Source of the DNA: Betaproteobacteria bacterium
GTDB lineage: Bacteria; Pseudomonadota; Gammaproteobacteria; Burkholderiales; Burkholderiaceae
DNA length: 17,628 bases
NCBI GenBank assembly: GCA_009921765.1
Contig: RFXC01000071.1
Span: 1 to 17,628, forward strand
Reading direction: 5' to 3'
Part shown: positions 1-7,153 of the stretch, one piece after another
Numbering within the stretch: position 1 is the stretch's first letter
How the letters are laid out: the number at the start of each line of letters is the position of its first letter
Translations under genes and position numbers: made by a program
The notes under the pieces: generated by a model
What the model was told of the DNA's origin: nothing
Seen by the model: the letters and a program-made list of their open reading frames with translations, nothing else
Databases searched by the model: none

Positions 1-672
1 CGAAGTCGCGGGATCTCCTCACTCGATGTGCTGGTGATTTCGCACGCCGACATCGATCATTCGGGAGGCGCCGCGAGCGTGCTTCGGCTTGCAGGCGCCA
101 AGCGTGTGTTCAGCTCGGTTCCGCAGGGGCATCGCCTGCTCGCCGGCGTGTTACAGCACGAGCCTTGCCGCAGGGGCGATGCCTGGCAGTGGGGGGAGGT
201 TCGATTCGAGTTCCTTCATCCGGGCCCGGAGTTTCCCCCCGGCGCGGCGAGATCGCCCACCAACGCGCTCAGTTGCGTGCTGAAAATCGAGTCGCCCGCC
301 GGGTCAGCCCTGCTTGCGGGCGATATCGAGTCGCGTCAGGAAGCCGACCTGGTCGCGCGGCTAGGCGATCGCCTGAAAAGCAATCTGCTGCTGGCCCCAC
401 ACCATGGAAGCAATACGTCCTCTTCGCCGTTGTTCCTTGCTGCCGTCAGCCCCAGCGTGGCGATCTTTCAAGTGGGCTATCGGAACCGGTTTCGCCACCC
501 CACGCCGCGGGTGCTCGGCCGCTACCAGGACGCGGGCGTTGAGATTCTCAGAACCGACCACCACGGAGCCCTCACCGTGCATGCCAGCCACGCAGGCCAA
601 CCGTGGCGCATCGAGCGCGCCCGCGAGACACCCGCACAATATTGGCGGGTGCGGGCGAGCGAGAGCAACTGA
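1..672 (+). CDS. comEC: ComEC/Rec2 competence protein, C-terminal part (5' end outside window)
   Basis: The frame is open from base 1 and ends at TGA 670-672, so only the last 223 codons are visible. Near the visible start is LVISHADIDHSGG, the H-x-D-x-D-H metal-binding signature of the metallo-beta-lactamase domain found at the C-terminus of ComEC/Rec2. Later come a GDIES segment and LLAPHHGSNTSSS, the HHGS motif of the same domain. In the family, full-length ComEC is a polytopic inner-membrane channel that takes up single-stranded DNA during transformation. The membrane part must lie upstream of the window. The gene converges with bdhA with 3 nt between stop codons. A stand-alone MBL-fold hydrolase is possible because the membrane domain is not seen, but the motif pair and its position at a C-terminus favour ComEC. 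Confidence 0.85.
   Translation, partial: RSRGISSLDVLVISHADIDHSGGAASVLRLAGAKRVFSSVPQGHRLLAGVLQHEPCRRGDAWQWGEVRFEFLHPGPEFPPGAARSPTNALSCVLKIESPAGSALLAGDIESRQEADLVARLGDRLKSNLLLAPHHGSNTSSSPLFLAAVSPSVAIFQVGYRNRFRHPTPRVLGRYQDAGVEILRTDHHGALTVHASHAGQPWRIERARETPAQYWRVRASESN
629..651. terminator. Weak stem-loop at comEC/bdhA convergent junction
   Basis: CACCCGC (629-635) and GCGGGTG (645-651) form a 7-bp perfect stem with a 9-nt AT-rich loop. It lies inside the last codons of comEC and about 25 nt beyond the bdhA stop on the minus strand. No T-run follows on either strand, so it is not a typical intrinsic terminator. It may only slow convergent polymerases, or it may be incidental in GC-rich DNA. Confidence 0.2.
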
Positions 673-675
673 TGC

Positions 676-1458
676 CTATTGCGCCGTCCATCCGCCGTCA
701 ATCGACCACGCGGCGCCCCGGACCTGATCCGCGGCAGGCGAGCACAGGAAGACCGCAAGCTCGCCGAGTTGCTCGGGTGTGACGAACTCGAGGCTGGGCT
801 GCTTCTCGCCGAGTAGCGCCAGGCGAGCCGCCTCGGGTGAAACGCCTGTCTGAGCCGCGCGCGCATCAATCTGCTTCTGTACCAGAGCCGTCAATACCCA
901 GCCTGGGCAGATGGCGTTGCAGGTAATGCCGGTGCGCGCGGTTTCGAGCGCGACGACCTTGGTGAGACCGACGATGCCATGCTTGGCGGCCACATACGCA
1001 GCCTTTTCAGCCGAGGCGACCAGGCCGTGTGCCGACGCGATATTGATGATCCGACCCCAGTTGCGGGCCCGCATGCCAGGAATCGCGCAGCGCGTGGTGT
1101 GAAATGCCGACGAGAGGTTGAGTGCGATGACCGCATCCCAGCGTTCGATCGGAAACGATTCGATCGGCGACACATGCTGGATGCCCGCATTGTTCACAAG
1201 AATGTCAACGCCGCCGTGCGCTGCGCCAATGCGCGCCATCATGGCGTCGATCTCCGCGGCACGCGTGAGATCGGCCGATTCGTAATGCACTTTCACGCCA
1301 TGCTCGGTGGCGAGAGCAGCCTGCAGTCGTGCAATCTCGGAGGGGTCGCCAAATCCGTTCAGTACGAGGTCGGCGCCCTGCCGGGCGAGTGCCCGGGCGA
1401 TGCCCAGTCCGATCCCGCTCGTTGACCCGGTTACCAGCGCGAGCTTTCCCTTCAGCAT
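676..1458 (-). CDS. bdhA: 3-hydroxybutyrate dehydrogenase (SDR family)
   Basis: A 260-residue short-chain dehydrogenase that oxidises (R)-3-hydroxybutyrate to acetoacetate with NAD+ in the cytoplasm, a step in using PHB breakdown products. The start chosen is the ATG before LKGKLALVTG, with GGAGGA about 7 nt upstream; a longer frame exists but would add an unlikely N-terminus. The dinucleotide site is TGSTSGIG (10-17). The catalytic set is N114, S142, Y155, K159. Q94, H144, K152, W187 and Q196 sit at the numbers recalled for substrate contacts in Pseudomonas fragi 3-hydroxybutyrate dehydrogenase, which is why a specific name is given. It is transcribed alone and divergently from the alpha/beta hydrolase operon. 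Confidence 0.93.
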   Translation of the reverse strand: MLKGKLALVTGSTSGIGLGIARALARQGADLVLNGFGDPSEIARLQAALATEHGVKVHYESADLTRAAEIDAMMARIGAAHGGVDILVNNAGIQHVSPIESFPIERWDAVIALNLSSAFHTTRCAIPGMRARNWGRIINIASAHGLVASAEKAAYVAAKHGIVGLTKVVALETARTGITCNAICPGWVLTALVQKQIDARAAQTGVSPEAARLALLGEKQPSLEFVTPEQLGELAVFLCSPAADQVRGAAWSIDGGWTAQ

Positions 1459-1492
1459 TGCAATGTCCTCCAGACGGTAAGATTCGCGCTGG

Positions 1493-1521
1493 ATTGTACG
1501 GCGGTGGCATGCACCGTCCAA
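1493..1521 (-). promoter_or_regulatory. Probable sigma70 promoter of bdhA
   Basis: On the minus strand TTGGAC (1521-1516) is followed after exactly 17 nt by TACAAT (1498-1493), which matches the -10 consensus at 5 of 6 positions. Transcription would start near 1486, giving a leader of about 28 nt with the GGAGGA ribosome site. The -35 matches only in TTG, so strength is uncertain. Confidence 0.5.
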
Positions 1522-1544
1522 ACCCTACCGGTCTTCCTTCATTC

Positions 1545-2414
1545 ATGAATTCACCCATTGCACGTACCGTCACCTGCGCGAGCCCCTCGGGCCTGCATCG
1601 GATCGGATACTGGGAGTGGCCATGTCGGAGTGGACAGCCCGAGCCGCCTACGGTGCTCTGCGTTCACGGACTCACCCGCAATGGCCGGGACTTCGACGCG
1701 CTTGCCGAGCGACTGTCGCATCACTATCGGGTCATTTGTCCGGACATGGCGGGCCGCGGACGCTCTGACCGGCTCGCCAACTCGGCGCTTTATGCCATCC
1801 CCCAATATCTGGCCGACTGTGTCACCCTGGTGGCGAGGCTGGATGTCGAACGCCTGGCATGGGTGGGCACCTCCATGGGCGGGCTGATCGGCATGAGTCT
1901 CGCGTCGCTTCAGGCCAACCCCATCGCTGCGCTAGTGCTCAATGACGTGGGTCCGGTACTGAGCTCGGAGGGCTTGCGCCGAATTGGCGACTACGTGGGC
2001 AAGGCCCCGAGCTTTGACAGCTACGAAGCCTGCCTTTCCTACACAAAAACGATCGCTGCTGGCTTCGGCCCGCACGATGATGCAGGATGGGACATGCTGG
2101 CGCGCCACTACTGGGTGCGTGACGGCATTCGTTGGCGAGTGCATTACGATCCGCGCATTGCCGAACCGTTTGCCAACGCCGGCGGCTCGGGGCCACTGTC
2201 GCTCTGGCCGCTCTATGACGCGGTAGCCTGCCCTACGCTCCTCATTCGTGGCGCCGGGTCCGACCTGCTTGACCGTGCCACGGCACACGATATGACCCAG
2301 CGTGGCCCGAGAGCCCGCCTGATTGAATTTGCAGGTGTTGGGCATGCGCCCAGCCTGATTCCCAACCCGCAGATCGATGCGGTTGAACAATTTCTCAAGG
2401 AGTGCTTTCAATGA
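1545..2414 (+). CDS. Alpha/beta-fold hydrolase, substrate unknown
   Basis: A 289-residue single-domain alpha/beta hydrolase. HGLTRNGRD (41-49) is the oxyanion-hole HG motif, GTSMGG (108-113) is the nucleophile elbow with Ser110, D240 in GAGSDLL is the probable acid, and H267 in GVGHAP is the catalytic histidine. No signal peptide is evident, so it should be cytoplasmic. The start is uncertain: ATG 1545 and ATG 1509 both lack a good Shine-Dalgarno sequence. The first is preferred because 1509 lies inside the bdhA -35/-10 region. It overlaps the RidA-like gene by ATGA, so the two are translationally coupled. Its position opposite bdhA could suggest a hydroxyacyl ester or lactone substrate, but that is only inference. 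Dehalogenase or esterase activity are alternatives. Confidence 0.85.
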   Translation: MNSPIARTVTCASPSGLHRIGYWEWPCRSGQPEPPTVLCVHGLTRNGRDFDALAERLSHHYRVICPDMAGRGRSDRLANSALYAIPQYLADCVTLVARLDVERLAWVGTSMGGLIGMSLASLQANPIAALVLNDVGPVLSSEGLRRIGDYVGKAPSFDSYEACLSYTKTIAAGFGPHDDAGWDMLARHYWVRDGIRWRVHYDPRIAEPFANAGGSGPLSLWPLYDAVACPTLLIRGAGSDLLDRATAHDMTQRGPRARLIEFAGVGHAPSLIPNPQIDAVEQFLKECFQ

Positions 2415-2764
2415 GTGACATCAAACGGATCAATGTCGGCAAGCGGATGAGCGACGTGGCGATTCACAACGGTGTGGTGTATCTGGCTGGTCAGGTGGCC
2501 GATGACACCAGCAAGGACGTGAAGGGACAGACCGCGCAGGTTCTGGCCACGATCGATCGGTTGCTCGCCGATGCCGGAAGCGACAAGACCCGGATGTTGC
2601 AGGTACAGATCTTTCTGAGCGACATCGCCAACTTCCCGGCCATGAATGAGGTATGGGACGCCTGGGTTCCGCAGGGCCATACCCCGCCTCGCGCAACCAT
2701 CGAATCGCGACTCGCGACGCCAGCCTACCTGGTCGAGATCAAGGTCATCGCGGCGGTTCGCTGA
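2411..2764 (+). CDS. RidA/YjgF-family protein, YoaB-like
   Basis: A 117-residue protein with the RidA (YjgF/YER057c/UK114) fold. The start is ATG 2411, with AAGGAG at 2397-2402 and 8-nt spacing, rather than the in-frame GTG 2402. Classical RidA proteins deaminate reactive enamine/imine intermediates from PLP enzymes. Here the arginine of PPRATIES and the glutamate of VEIKVIAAV correspond to the family's conserved ligand-binding residues. The WDAWVPQGHTPPR stretch and the short N-terminus resemble E. coli YoaB more than RidA or RutC, so the exact substrate is not known. It shares an ATGA overlap with the preceding hydrolase, which suggests a joint role, for example clearing an unstable imine or enol product. 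Confidence 0.88.
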   Translation: MSDIKRINVGKRMSDVAIHNGVVYLAGQVADDTSKDVKGQTAQVLATIDRLLADAGSDKTRMLQVQIFLSDIANFPAMNEVWDAWVPQGHTPPRATIESRLATPAYLVEIKVIAAVR

Positions 2765-2792
2765 GCGGGCGAGAGCCCACACCGGGCGGGGG

Positions 2793-3830
2793 TTAGCGCC
2801 AGCCCACCCGGTCGATCAGTCGTGCGGCGGCGGCTTGCGAGCGGCCGAGCGCGGCGACCGGGAGTGGGTCGGCCTTGAAGGTTCCGAGGGCGGTAAGCGC
2901 CGGATTGTCAACGCGAACGTCCGGAACGGCGGGCCACTCGTTGTTGCCGTCAGCCAGATAGCGCTGTGCCTCATCGCTCGCGAGATATTCGAGGAAGCGA
3001 AGCGCCGCCTCGGGATTTTTTGCGTGCCGCAACACCCCGCCTCCGGTCACGTTGAGATGCACACCGTGGCCCGCCTGATCAGGCCAGATGACCTGCAGCT
3101 TTGACATGACCTCGCGGTCGGCAGGCTTGTCAGATCGCATGAGGCGAACAAGGTAATACGTGTTGGTGAGGGCGACGGCACATTCTCCGCTGGCCACCGC
3201 TTTGATCTGGTCGGTGTCGCCGCCCCGCGGGGCGCGTGCGAAGTTGGTCACCACGCCGCGCGCCCACTGGGTGGCCGCCTCCTCGCCCTGATGCTCGATG
3301 ATGGCGGCGATGAGTGAAAGCATGTACGGATGAGCGGCCGAACGGGTGCAGACTTTTCCTTTCAGCGCCGGGTTGGCCAGGTCAGCGTAGGACGATACGG
3401 TGTCGGATCCCATCCGCGAACGATTCACGATGATGACCCGCGCCCGCGTGGAAATCCCGAACCAGGCAATGCCGTCGGCAGTTGCAGGCGCGCGCAGACT
3501 CGCCGGAATTCTTGCCTCCAGGCGTTCGGAGCGCACCGGGCTGAACAGCCCTTCGGCTTGTGCTTTCCATAGCCTCGCCGCATCCACCAGCAGCAGGACG
3601 TCGGCCGGGCTTGCTCGACCTTCGGTGCGCAGCCGCTCGAGCAGCGCTTCATCGCCCGCCTCAATCCGGTTGATGCGGATGCCGGTGGTGCGTGTGAAGT
3701 TGGCGTAGAGCGCTTCGTCGGTCTGGTAGTGACGCGCAGAGTAGAGATTGACCACCGGTGCTTGTGCGGACGCGGTGAAGGGCAGGGCGAGGCAGAGGAG
3801 GGCAATGGTTCGGAGGATCGCGTGTCGCAT
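2793..3830 (-). CDS. Periplasmic Fe(III)-binding protein of an ABC transporter (FbpA/FutA type)
   Basis: A 345-residue solute-binding protein. It begins with a Sec signal peptide: a short basic start, a hydrophobic stretch at about 8-20, and ASAQA with likely cleavage after residue 24. The mature protein opens with VVNLYSARHYQTDEALY, the typical start of ferric-iron-binding proteins of the FbpA/AfuA/FutA group. TNTYY with adjacent Y225 and Y226 gives the paired tyrosines that coordinate Fe(III) in this family. No permease or ATPase gene is adjacent, so it must work with components encoded elsewhere. The start has no obvious Shine-Dalgarno sequence, but the signal peptide supports it. The promoter carries a Fur-like box, consistent with expression under iron limitation. 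It converges with the RidA-like gene, leaving 28 nt between. Confidence 0.88.
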   Translation of the reverse strand: MRHAILRTIALLCLALPFTASAQAPVVNLYSARHYQTDEALYANFTRTTGIRINRIEAGDEALLERLRTEGRASPADVLLLVDAARLWKAQAEGLFSPVRSERLEARIPASLRAPATADGIAWFGISTRARVIIVNRSRMGSDTVSSYADLANPALKGKVCTRSAAHPYMLSLIAAIIEHQGEEAATQWARGVVTNFARAPRGGDTDQIKAVASGECAVALTNTYYLVRLMRSDKPADREVMSKLQVIWPDQAGHGVHLNVTGGGVLRHAKNPEAALRFLEYLASDEAQRYLADGNNEWPAVPDVRVDNPALTALGTFKADPLPVAALGRSQAAAARLIDRVGWR

Positions 3831-3874
3831 GATCGGCGTGCGCCGCGTGGGGCGCCTTAGGGCGGAATCACCCA

Positions 3875-3903
3875 AGTTTAATCGAAATGAGAACCATTCG
3901 CAA
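3875..3903 (-). promoter_or_regulatory. Promoter of the Fe(III)-binding protein gene
   Basis: On the minus strand TTGCGA (3903-3898) and TAAACT (3880-3875) are separated by exactly 17 nt; each matches its consensus hexamer at 4 of 6 positions. The predicted start of transcription is near 3868, about 38 nt before the start codon. The spacer is occupied by the Fur-like box, the arrangement expected for iron-repressed promoters. Confidence 0.55.
3883..3901 (-). promoter_or_regulatory. Fur-box-like operator
   Basis: The minus-strand 19-mer GCGAATGGTTCTCATTTCG matches the classical 19-bp Fur consensus at 11 positions and contains the core AATGnTTCTCATT common in proteobacterial Fur sites. It sits between the -35 and -10 of a ferric-iron-binding protein gene, so iron-bound Fur would block the polymerase. 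It ends only 12 bp before the GTAAG repeat of the divergent prpE gene. Confidence 0.6.
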
Positions 3904-3913
3904 TAAAGCGAGC

Positions 3914-3945
3914 GTAAGGCGACGGTAAGCGTCGCGACCGACACT
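3914..3945 (+). promoter_or_regulatory. Paired GTAAG direct repeat upstream of prpE
   Basis: GTAAG occurs at 3914-3918 and 3925-3929, an 11-bp period that puts both copies on one face of the helix. The same arrangement occurs upstream of acs (11866 and 11877). With the first GTAAG copies aligned, 21 of 32 positions agree, following GTAAG-nnGAnn-GTAAG and then a tail of T, CG, CC, AC and CT at matching spacing. It looks like an activator site overlapping the -35 region of each promoter. The regulator is unknown; a CrbR/ErdR-like response regulator is one candidate because it controls acs in other proteobacteria. Confidence 0.45.
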
Positions 3946-3969
3946 CCTAACCGACTCGGGGAGATCATC

Positions 3970-5877
3970 ATGACAACCAACAACACATCGCTGACAGCTT
4001 TCCATCATCGCTCGATCACCGAACGGGAAGCGTTCTGGGCCGAGCAGGCCGCACTGATCGATTGGCACAAGCCGTTCACCCGAGTGCTCGATGACTCGAG
4101 ACTGCCCTTTGCGCGCTGGTTCCTTGGAGGCGAGACCAACCTCTGTCACAACGCGGTGGACCGGTATCTGCCTGCGCTGGCCGACAAGCCTGCTCTGATC
4201 TTTGTCTCCACCGAGACGGGCACCGAGCGAACCTACACCTTCGCTGAACTGCACTCGGAAGTCATGCGGATGGCGGCGGTGATGCAGTCACTCAACGTGA
4301 AGCGTGGTGACCGCGTGCTCATCTACATGCCGATGATCGCCGAAGCGGCGTTTGCGATGCTGGCCTGCGCACGGATCGGCGCCATCCACTCGGTGGTATT
4401 CGGCGGCTTTGCCTCGCACAGTCTCGCCTCCCGGATTGACGACGCAGCGCCTAAACTGATCGTGAGCGCCGATGCTGGCTCGCGGGGCGGCAAGGTCATC
4501 CCCTACAAGGGTCTGCTCGATGAGGCCATTTCGTTGGCTGCGAGCAAGCCGGAGGCGGTACTGATGGTCGATCGCGGTCTCGCTGCCTATCCGCGCGTCG
4601 CCGGACGCGACCACGACTATGCGACGCTTCGCGAGCAGCACCTGAACGCAGTCGTGCCCGTCACGTGGCTTGAGTCGAACGAGATCTCCTACACGCTCTA
4701 TACCTCGGGCACCACGGGAAAGCCAAAAGGCGTGCAGCGTGACGTCGGGGGCTATGCGGTAGCGCTGGCTGCCTCGATGAAGCACATCTTCTGTGGCAAC
4801 CCGGGCGAGACCTATTTTTCAACCAGCGACATTGGCTGGGTGGTGGGGCACTCCTACATTGTCTATGGCCCGCTGATCGCGGGAATGGCCACCATCATGT
4901 ATGAGGGCACCCCGGTTCGCCCGGATGCGGGAATCCTCTGGCAACTGGTTGAGCGATACAGGGTGACGGTGATGTTCTCGGCGCCCACCGCCATCCGGGT
5001 GCTGAAGAAGCAGGATCCCGCCTGGCTCACCCGCTATGACACTTCATCGCTTCGGGCGCTGTTCCTCGCGGGCGAACCGTTGGACGAGCCCACCGCACGC
5101 TGGATCGCCGAGGGCTTGGGGCGGCCCATTATTGACAACTACTGGCAGACCGAAACCGGATGGCCGATTCTCACCGTGGCGCACGGGATCGAGAAAACGC
5201 CCACCCGCTTTGGCAGTCCCGGCATGCCCATGTACGGCTATGACGTTCGGCTTCTCCACGAGCAAACGGGCGAGGAAGTGGGGCCCAATGAGAAAGGGGT
5301 GGTTGCGGTCATGCCGCCGCTGCCGCCGGGCTGCATGCAGACGGTGTGGCGCGACGATGAACGATTCGTCAAGACCTATTTTTCGAGCATTCCCGGTAAG
5401 CTCGCCTACTCCACCTTCGACTGGGGAATTCGCGACGATGACGGCTACTACTTCATTCTCGGTAGAACTGATGATGTCATCAACGTGGCCGGGCACCGTC
5501 TGGGCACACGTGAAATCGAGGAATCGCTCTCCAGCCATGCCGCCGTGGCGGAGTGTGCGGTGGTGGGCGTCGCCGACACCTTGAAGGGACAAGTGGCTGT
5601 GGGATTTGCCGTCGTGAAAGATCCGTCCGTCATAGAAACAACCGATGACCGGCTGAAGCTCGAGGGCGAGCTGATGGCAACTGTCGACCGGCAATTGGGG
5701 GCGGTGGCGCGTCCGTCGCGTGTCTATTTTGTGTCCATGCTGCCCAAGACCCGCAGCGGCAAGGTGTTGCGGCGCTCTATTCAGGCGGTGTGCGAAGGCC
5801 GCGACCCAGGCGATCTCACCACCATCGAAGACCCGGTCACGCTCGAGCAGCTGAGGCAGGCAATTGCCAGTCGCTGA
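3970..5877 (+). CDS. prpE: Propionyl-CoA synthetase (propionate-CoA ligase)
   Basis: A 635-residue AMP-forming acyl-CoA synthetase that activates propionate to propionyl-CoA via propionyl-AMP in the cytoplasm. The N-terminal ACAS domain (about 10-65, with FTRVLDDSRLPFARWF and NLCHNAVDRY) resembles PrpE. The ATP-binding loop is YTSGTTGK (244-251), DNYWQTETGW carries the core motif, and the C-terminal PKTRSGK holds Lys598, the catalytic and acetylation-regulated lysine. At the acyl pocket it has LAGEP with Ala367, where acetyl-CoA synthetases have Val; the smaller residue fits propionate. The start ATG has GGGGAG just upstream. No prpB/C/D genes are adjacent, so this is not a full methylcitrate operon. 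It overlaps the next gene, an MFS transporter, by 14 bp. Confidence 0.95.
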   Translation: MTTNNTSLTAFHHRSITEREAFWAEQAALIDWHKPFTRVLDDSRLPFARWFLGGETNLCHNAVDRYLPALADKPALIFVSTETGTERTYTFAELHSEVMRMAAVMQSLNVKRGDRVLIYMPMIAEAAFAMLACARIGAIHSVVFGGFASHSLASRIDDAAPKLIVSADAGSRGGKVIPYKGLLDEAISLAASKPEAVLMVDRGLAAYPRVAGRDHDYATLREQHLNAVVPVTWLESNEISYTLYTSGTTGKPKGVQRDVGGYAVALAASMKHIFCGNPGETYFSTSDIGWVVGHSYIVYGPLIAGMATIMYEGTPVRPDAGILWQLVERYRVTVMFSAPTAIRVLKKQDPAWLTRYDTSSLRALFLAGEPLDEPTARWIAEGLGRPIIDNYWQTETGWPILTVAHGIEKTPTRFGSPGMPMYGYDVRLLHEQTGEEVGPNEKGVVAVMPPLPPGCMQTVWRDDERFVKTYFSSIPGKLAYSTFDWGIRDDDGYYFILGRTDDVINVAGHRLGTREIEESLSSHAAVAECAVVGVADTLKGQVAVGFAVVKDPSVIETTDDRLKLEGELMATVDRQLGAVARPSRVYFVSMLPKTRSGKVLRRSIQAVCEGRDPGDLTTIEDPVTLEQLRQAIASR

Positions 5878-7153
5878 TTCCCTCAAACCAGGCGTACGCC
5901 GCCGGGAGTTCCTCGGCTGGGCCGCCTACGATTTTGCCAACTCGGGTTACACCACCGTGGTGCTCACCGCGGTGTTCAACGCCTACTTTGTGGGTGTAGT
6001 GGCGGGCGGCGAAAGCTGGGCAACGTTTGTCTGGACCCTCGCGGTGGCGGTCTCAAGCCTGATCGTTGCGGTGGTGTCGCCGCCGCTGGGCGCGTGGGCA
6101 GACCGGCGCGGCTCGAGAAAGACGCTCCTCGCAATGAGTACTGCGGGCTGTGTGGCGGCAACCGCTGCGCTGGCCTTTGCGGGCCCAGACACGATTCTGC
6201 TTGCCGTGTTGCTGGTCATCGTTTCCAACGTCTGTTATTGCATTGGCGAGTCGCTGATCGCCTCATTCCTGCCTGACCTCGCTCGTCCCGAAGCCATTGG
6301 CCGGGTGTCGGGATGGGGCTGGGGGGTCGGCTATTTCGGCGGCATGCTTACGCTGGGCTTGTCGCTTGCGTGGCTGCTGAGCGCCGCGTCGCGCGGTACA
6401 ACGGCTGCGCTCGCCGTACCCCAAACCATGCTCATTACCGCAGTGGTGTTTGCGCTGGCATCGCTCCCCACGTTTTTCCTGCTCCGCGAACGACCGGCCC
6501 GCCCAGCCGATTCCGCTGTCGGCAATGCCGAGGCGGGCATCTGGCAACAACTGCGCCGCAGCATCGGTTCGTTGCACGCCTTTCCCGATCTCAAACGGCT
6601 TCTGCTGTGCATGACCTGCTACCAGGCGGGTATCGCAGTGGTGATCGCACTCGCAGCGGTCTATGCAGAGCAGCAGATGGGTTTCTCGCAGACCGACACC
6701 ATGATGCTGGTGTTCACGGTCAACATCGCGTCTGCGCTGGGGGCTTTCGGGTTTGGTTCGCTGCAGGATCGCATGGGTCATCGCCGCGCGCTTGCGCTCA
6801 CGCTCGTCGGCTGGGTGGCTATGACCCTGATCGCAGGCTTTGGAGAGAGCCGCATGCAGTTCTGGGCCGCCGCGGTGCTGGCAGGCCTTTGCATCGGTGC
6901 CAGTCAGTCATGTGGGCGGGCGATGGTGGGTTTGCTTGCCCCCGAACCCAGGTTGGCCGAGTTCTACGGCTTGTGGTCGCTGGCGGTGCGGGTGGCGGCC
7001 GTGATCGGGCCCATCACCTATGGCGCGGTGACATGGGTGAGCGGCGGCAACCACCGGCTCGCCATCCTGGGAACCGGCGTGTTTTTTGTGGCTGCCCTGG
7101 CAGTGCTTAGAACCGTGGATGTGGAGCGCGGGGCGAGGCTCAGGTCAGTCTGA
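5864..7153 (+). CDS. MFS transporter of the UMF1 type
   Basis: A 429-residue polytopic membrane protein with about 12 hydrophobic segments. The N-terminal RREFLGWAAYDFANSGY followed by VFNAYF is characteristic of the UMF1 group of the major facilitator superfamily (related to Atg22), and GAWADRRGSRKTLL is the loop 2-3 MFS motif. The start is TTG 5864, inside the end of prpE (14-bp overlap), with GAGG about 8 nt upstream; no ATG or GTG lies before the WAAYDFANSGY motif. The substrate of this group is poorly known. Translational coupling to prpE suggests propionate or a related acid, as inference only. It ends by overlapping the convergent coaX by 9 bp. Confidence 0.88.
   Translation: MPVADSLKPGVRRREFLGWAAYDFANSGYTTVVLTAVFNAYFVGVVAGGESWATFVWTLAVAVSSLIVAVVSPPLGAWADRRGSRKTLLAMSTAGCVAATAALAFAGPDTILLAVLLVIVSNVCYCIGESLIASFLPDLARPEAIGRVSGWGWGVGYFGGMLTLGLSLAWLLSAASRGTTAALAVPQTMLITAVVFALASLPTFFLLRERPARPADSAVGNAEAGIWQQLRRSIGSLHAFPDLKRLLLCMTCYQAGIAVVIALAAVYAEQQMGFSQTDTMMLVFTVNIASALGAFGFGSLQDRMGHRRALALTLVGWVAMTLIAGFGESRMQFWAAAVLAGLCIGASQSCGRAMVGLLAPEPRLAEFYGLWSLAVRVAAVIGPITYGAVTWVSGGNHRLAILGTGVFFVAALAVLRTVDVERGARLRSV

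Noticed and set aside
1329..1544. Longer N-terminus for the alpha/beta hydrolase, starting at 1329 or 1509
   Set aside because: The 1329 start would run antisense through bdhA and adds an Arg-rich stretch unlike hydrolases. The 1509 start remains possible but lies within the bdhA promoter and has no better ribosome site.
2765..2792. Possible bidirectional terminator between the RidA-like and iron-binding protein genes
   Set aside because: Only 4-bp GGGC/GCCC stems and a broken longer GC stem can be drawn, with no T-run on either strand.
5044..5886. A 280-codon minus-strand frame inside prpE
   Set aside because: The plus-strand PrpE covers it with full family motifs; the antisense translation shows no domain or start signal.
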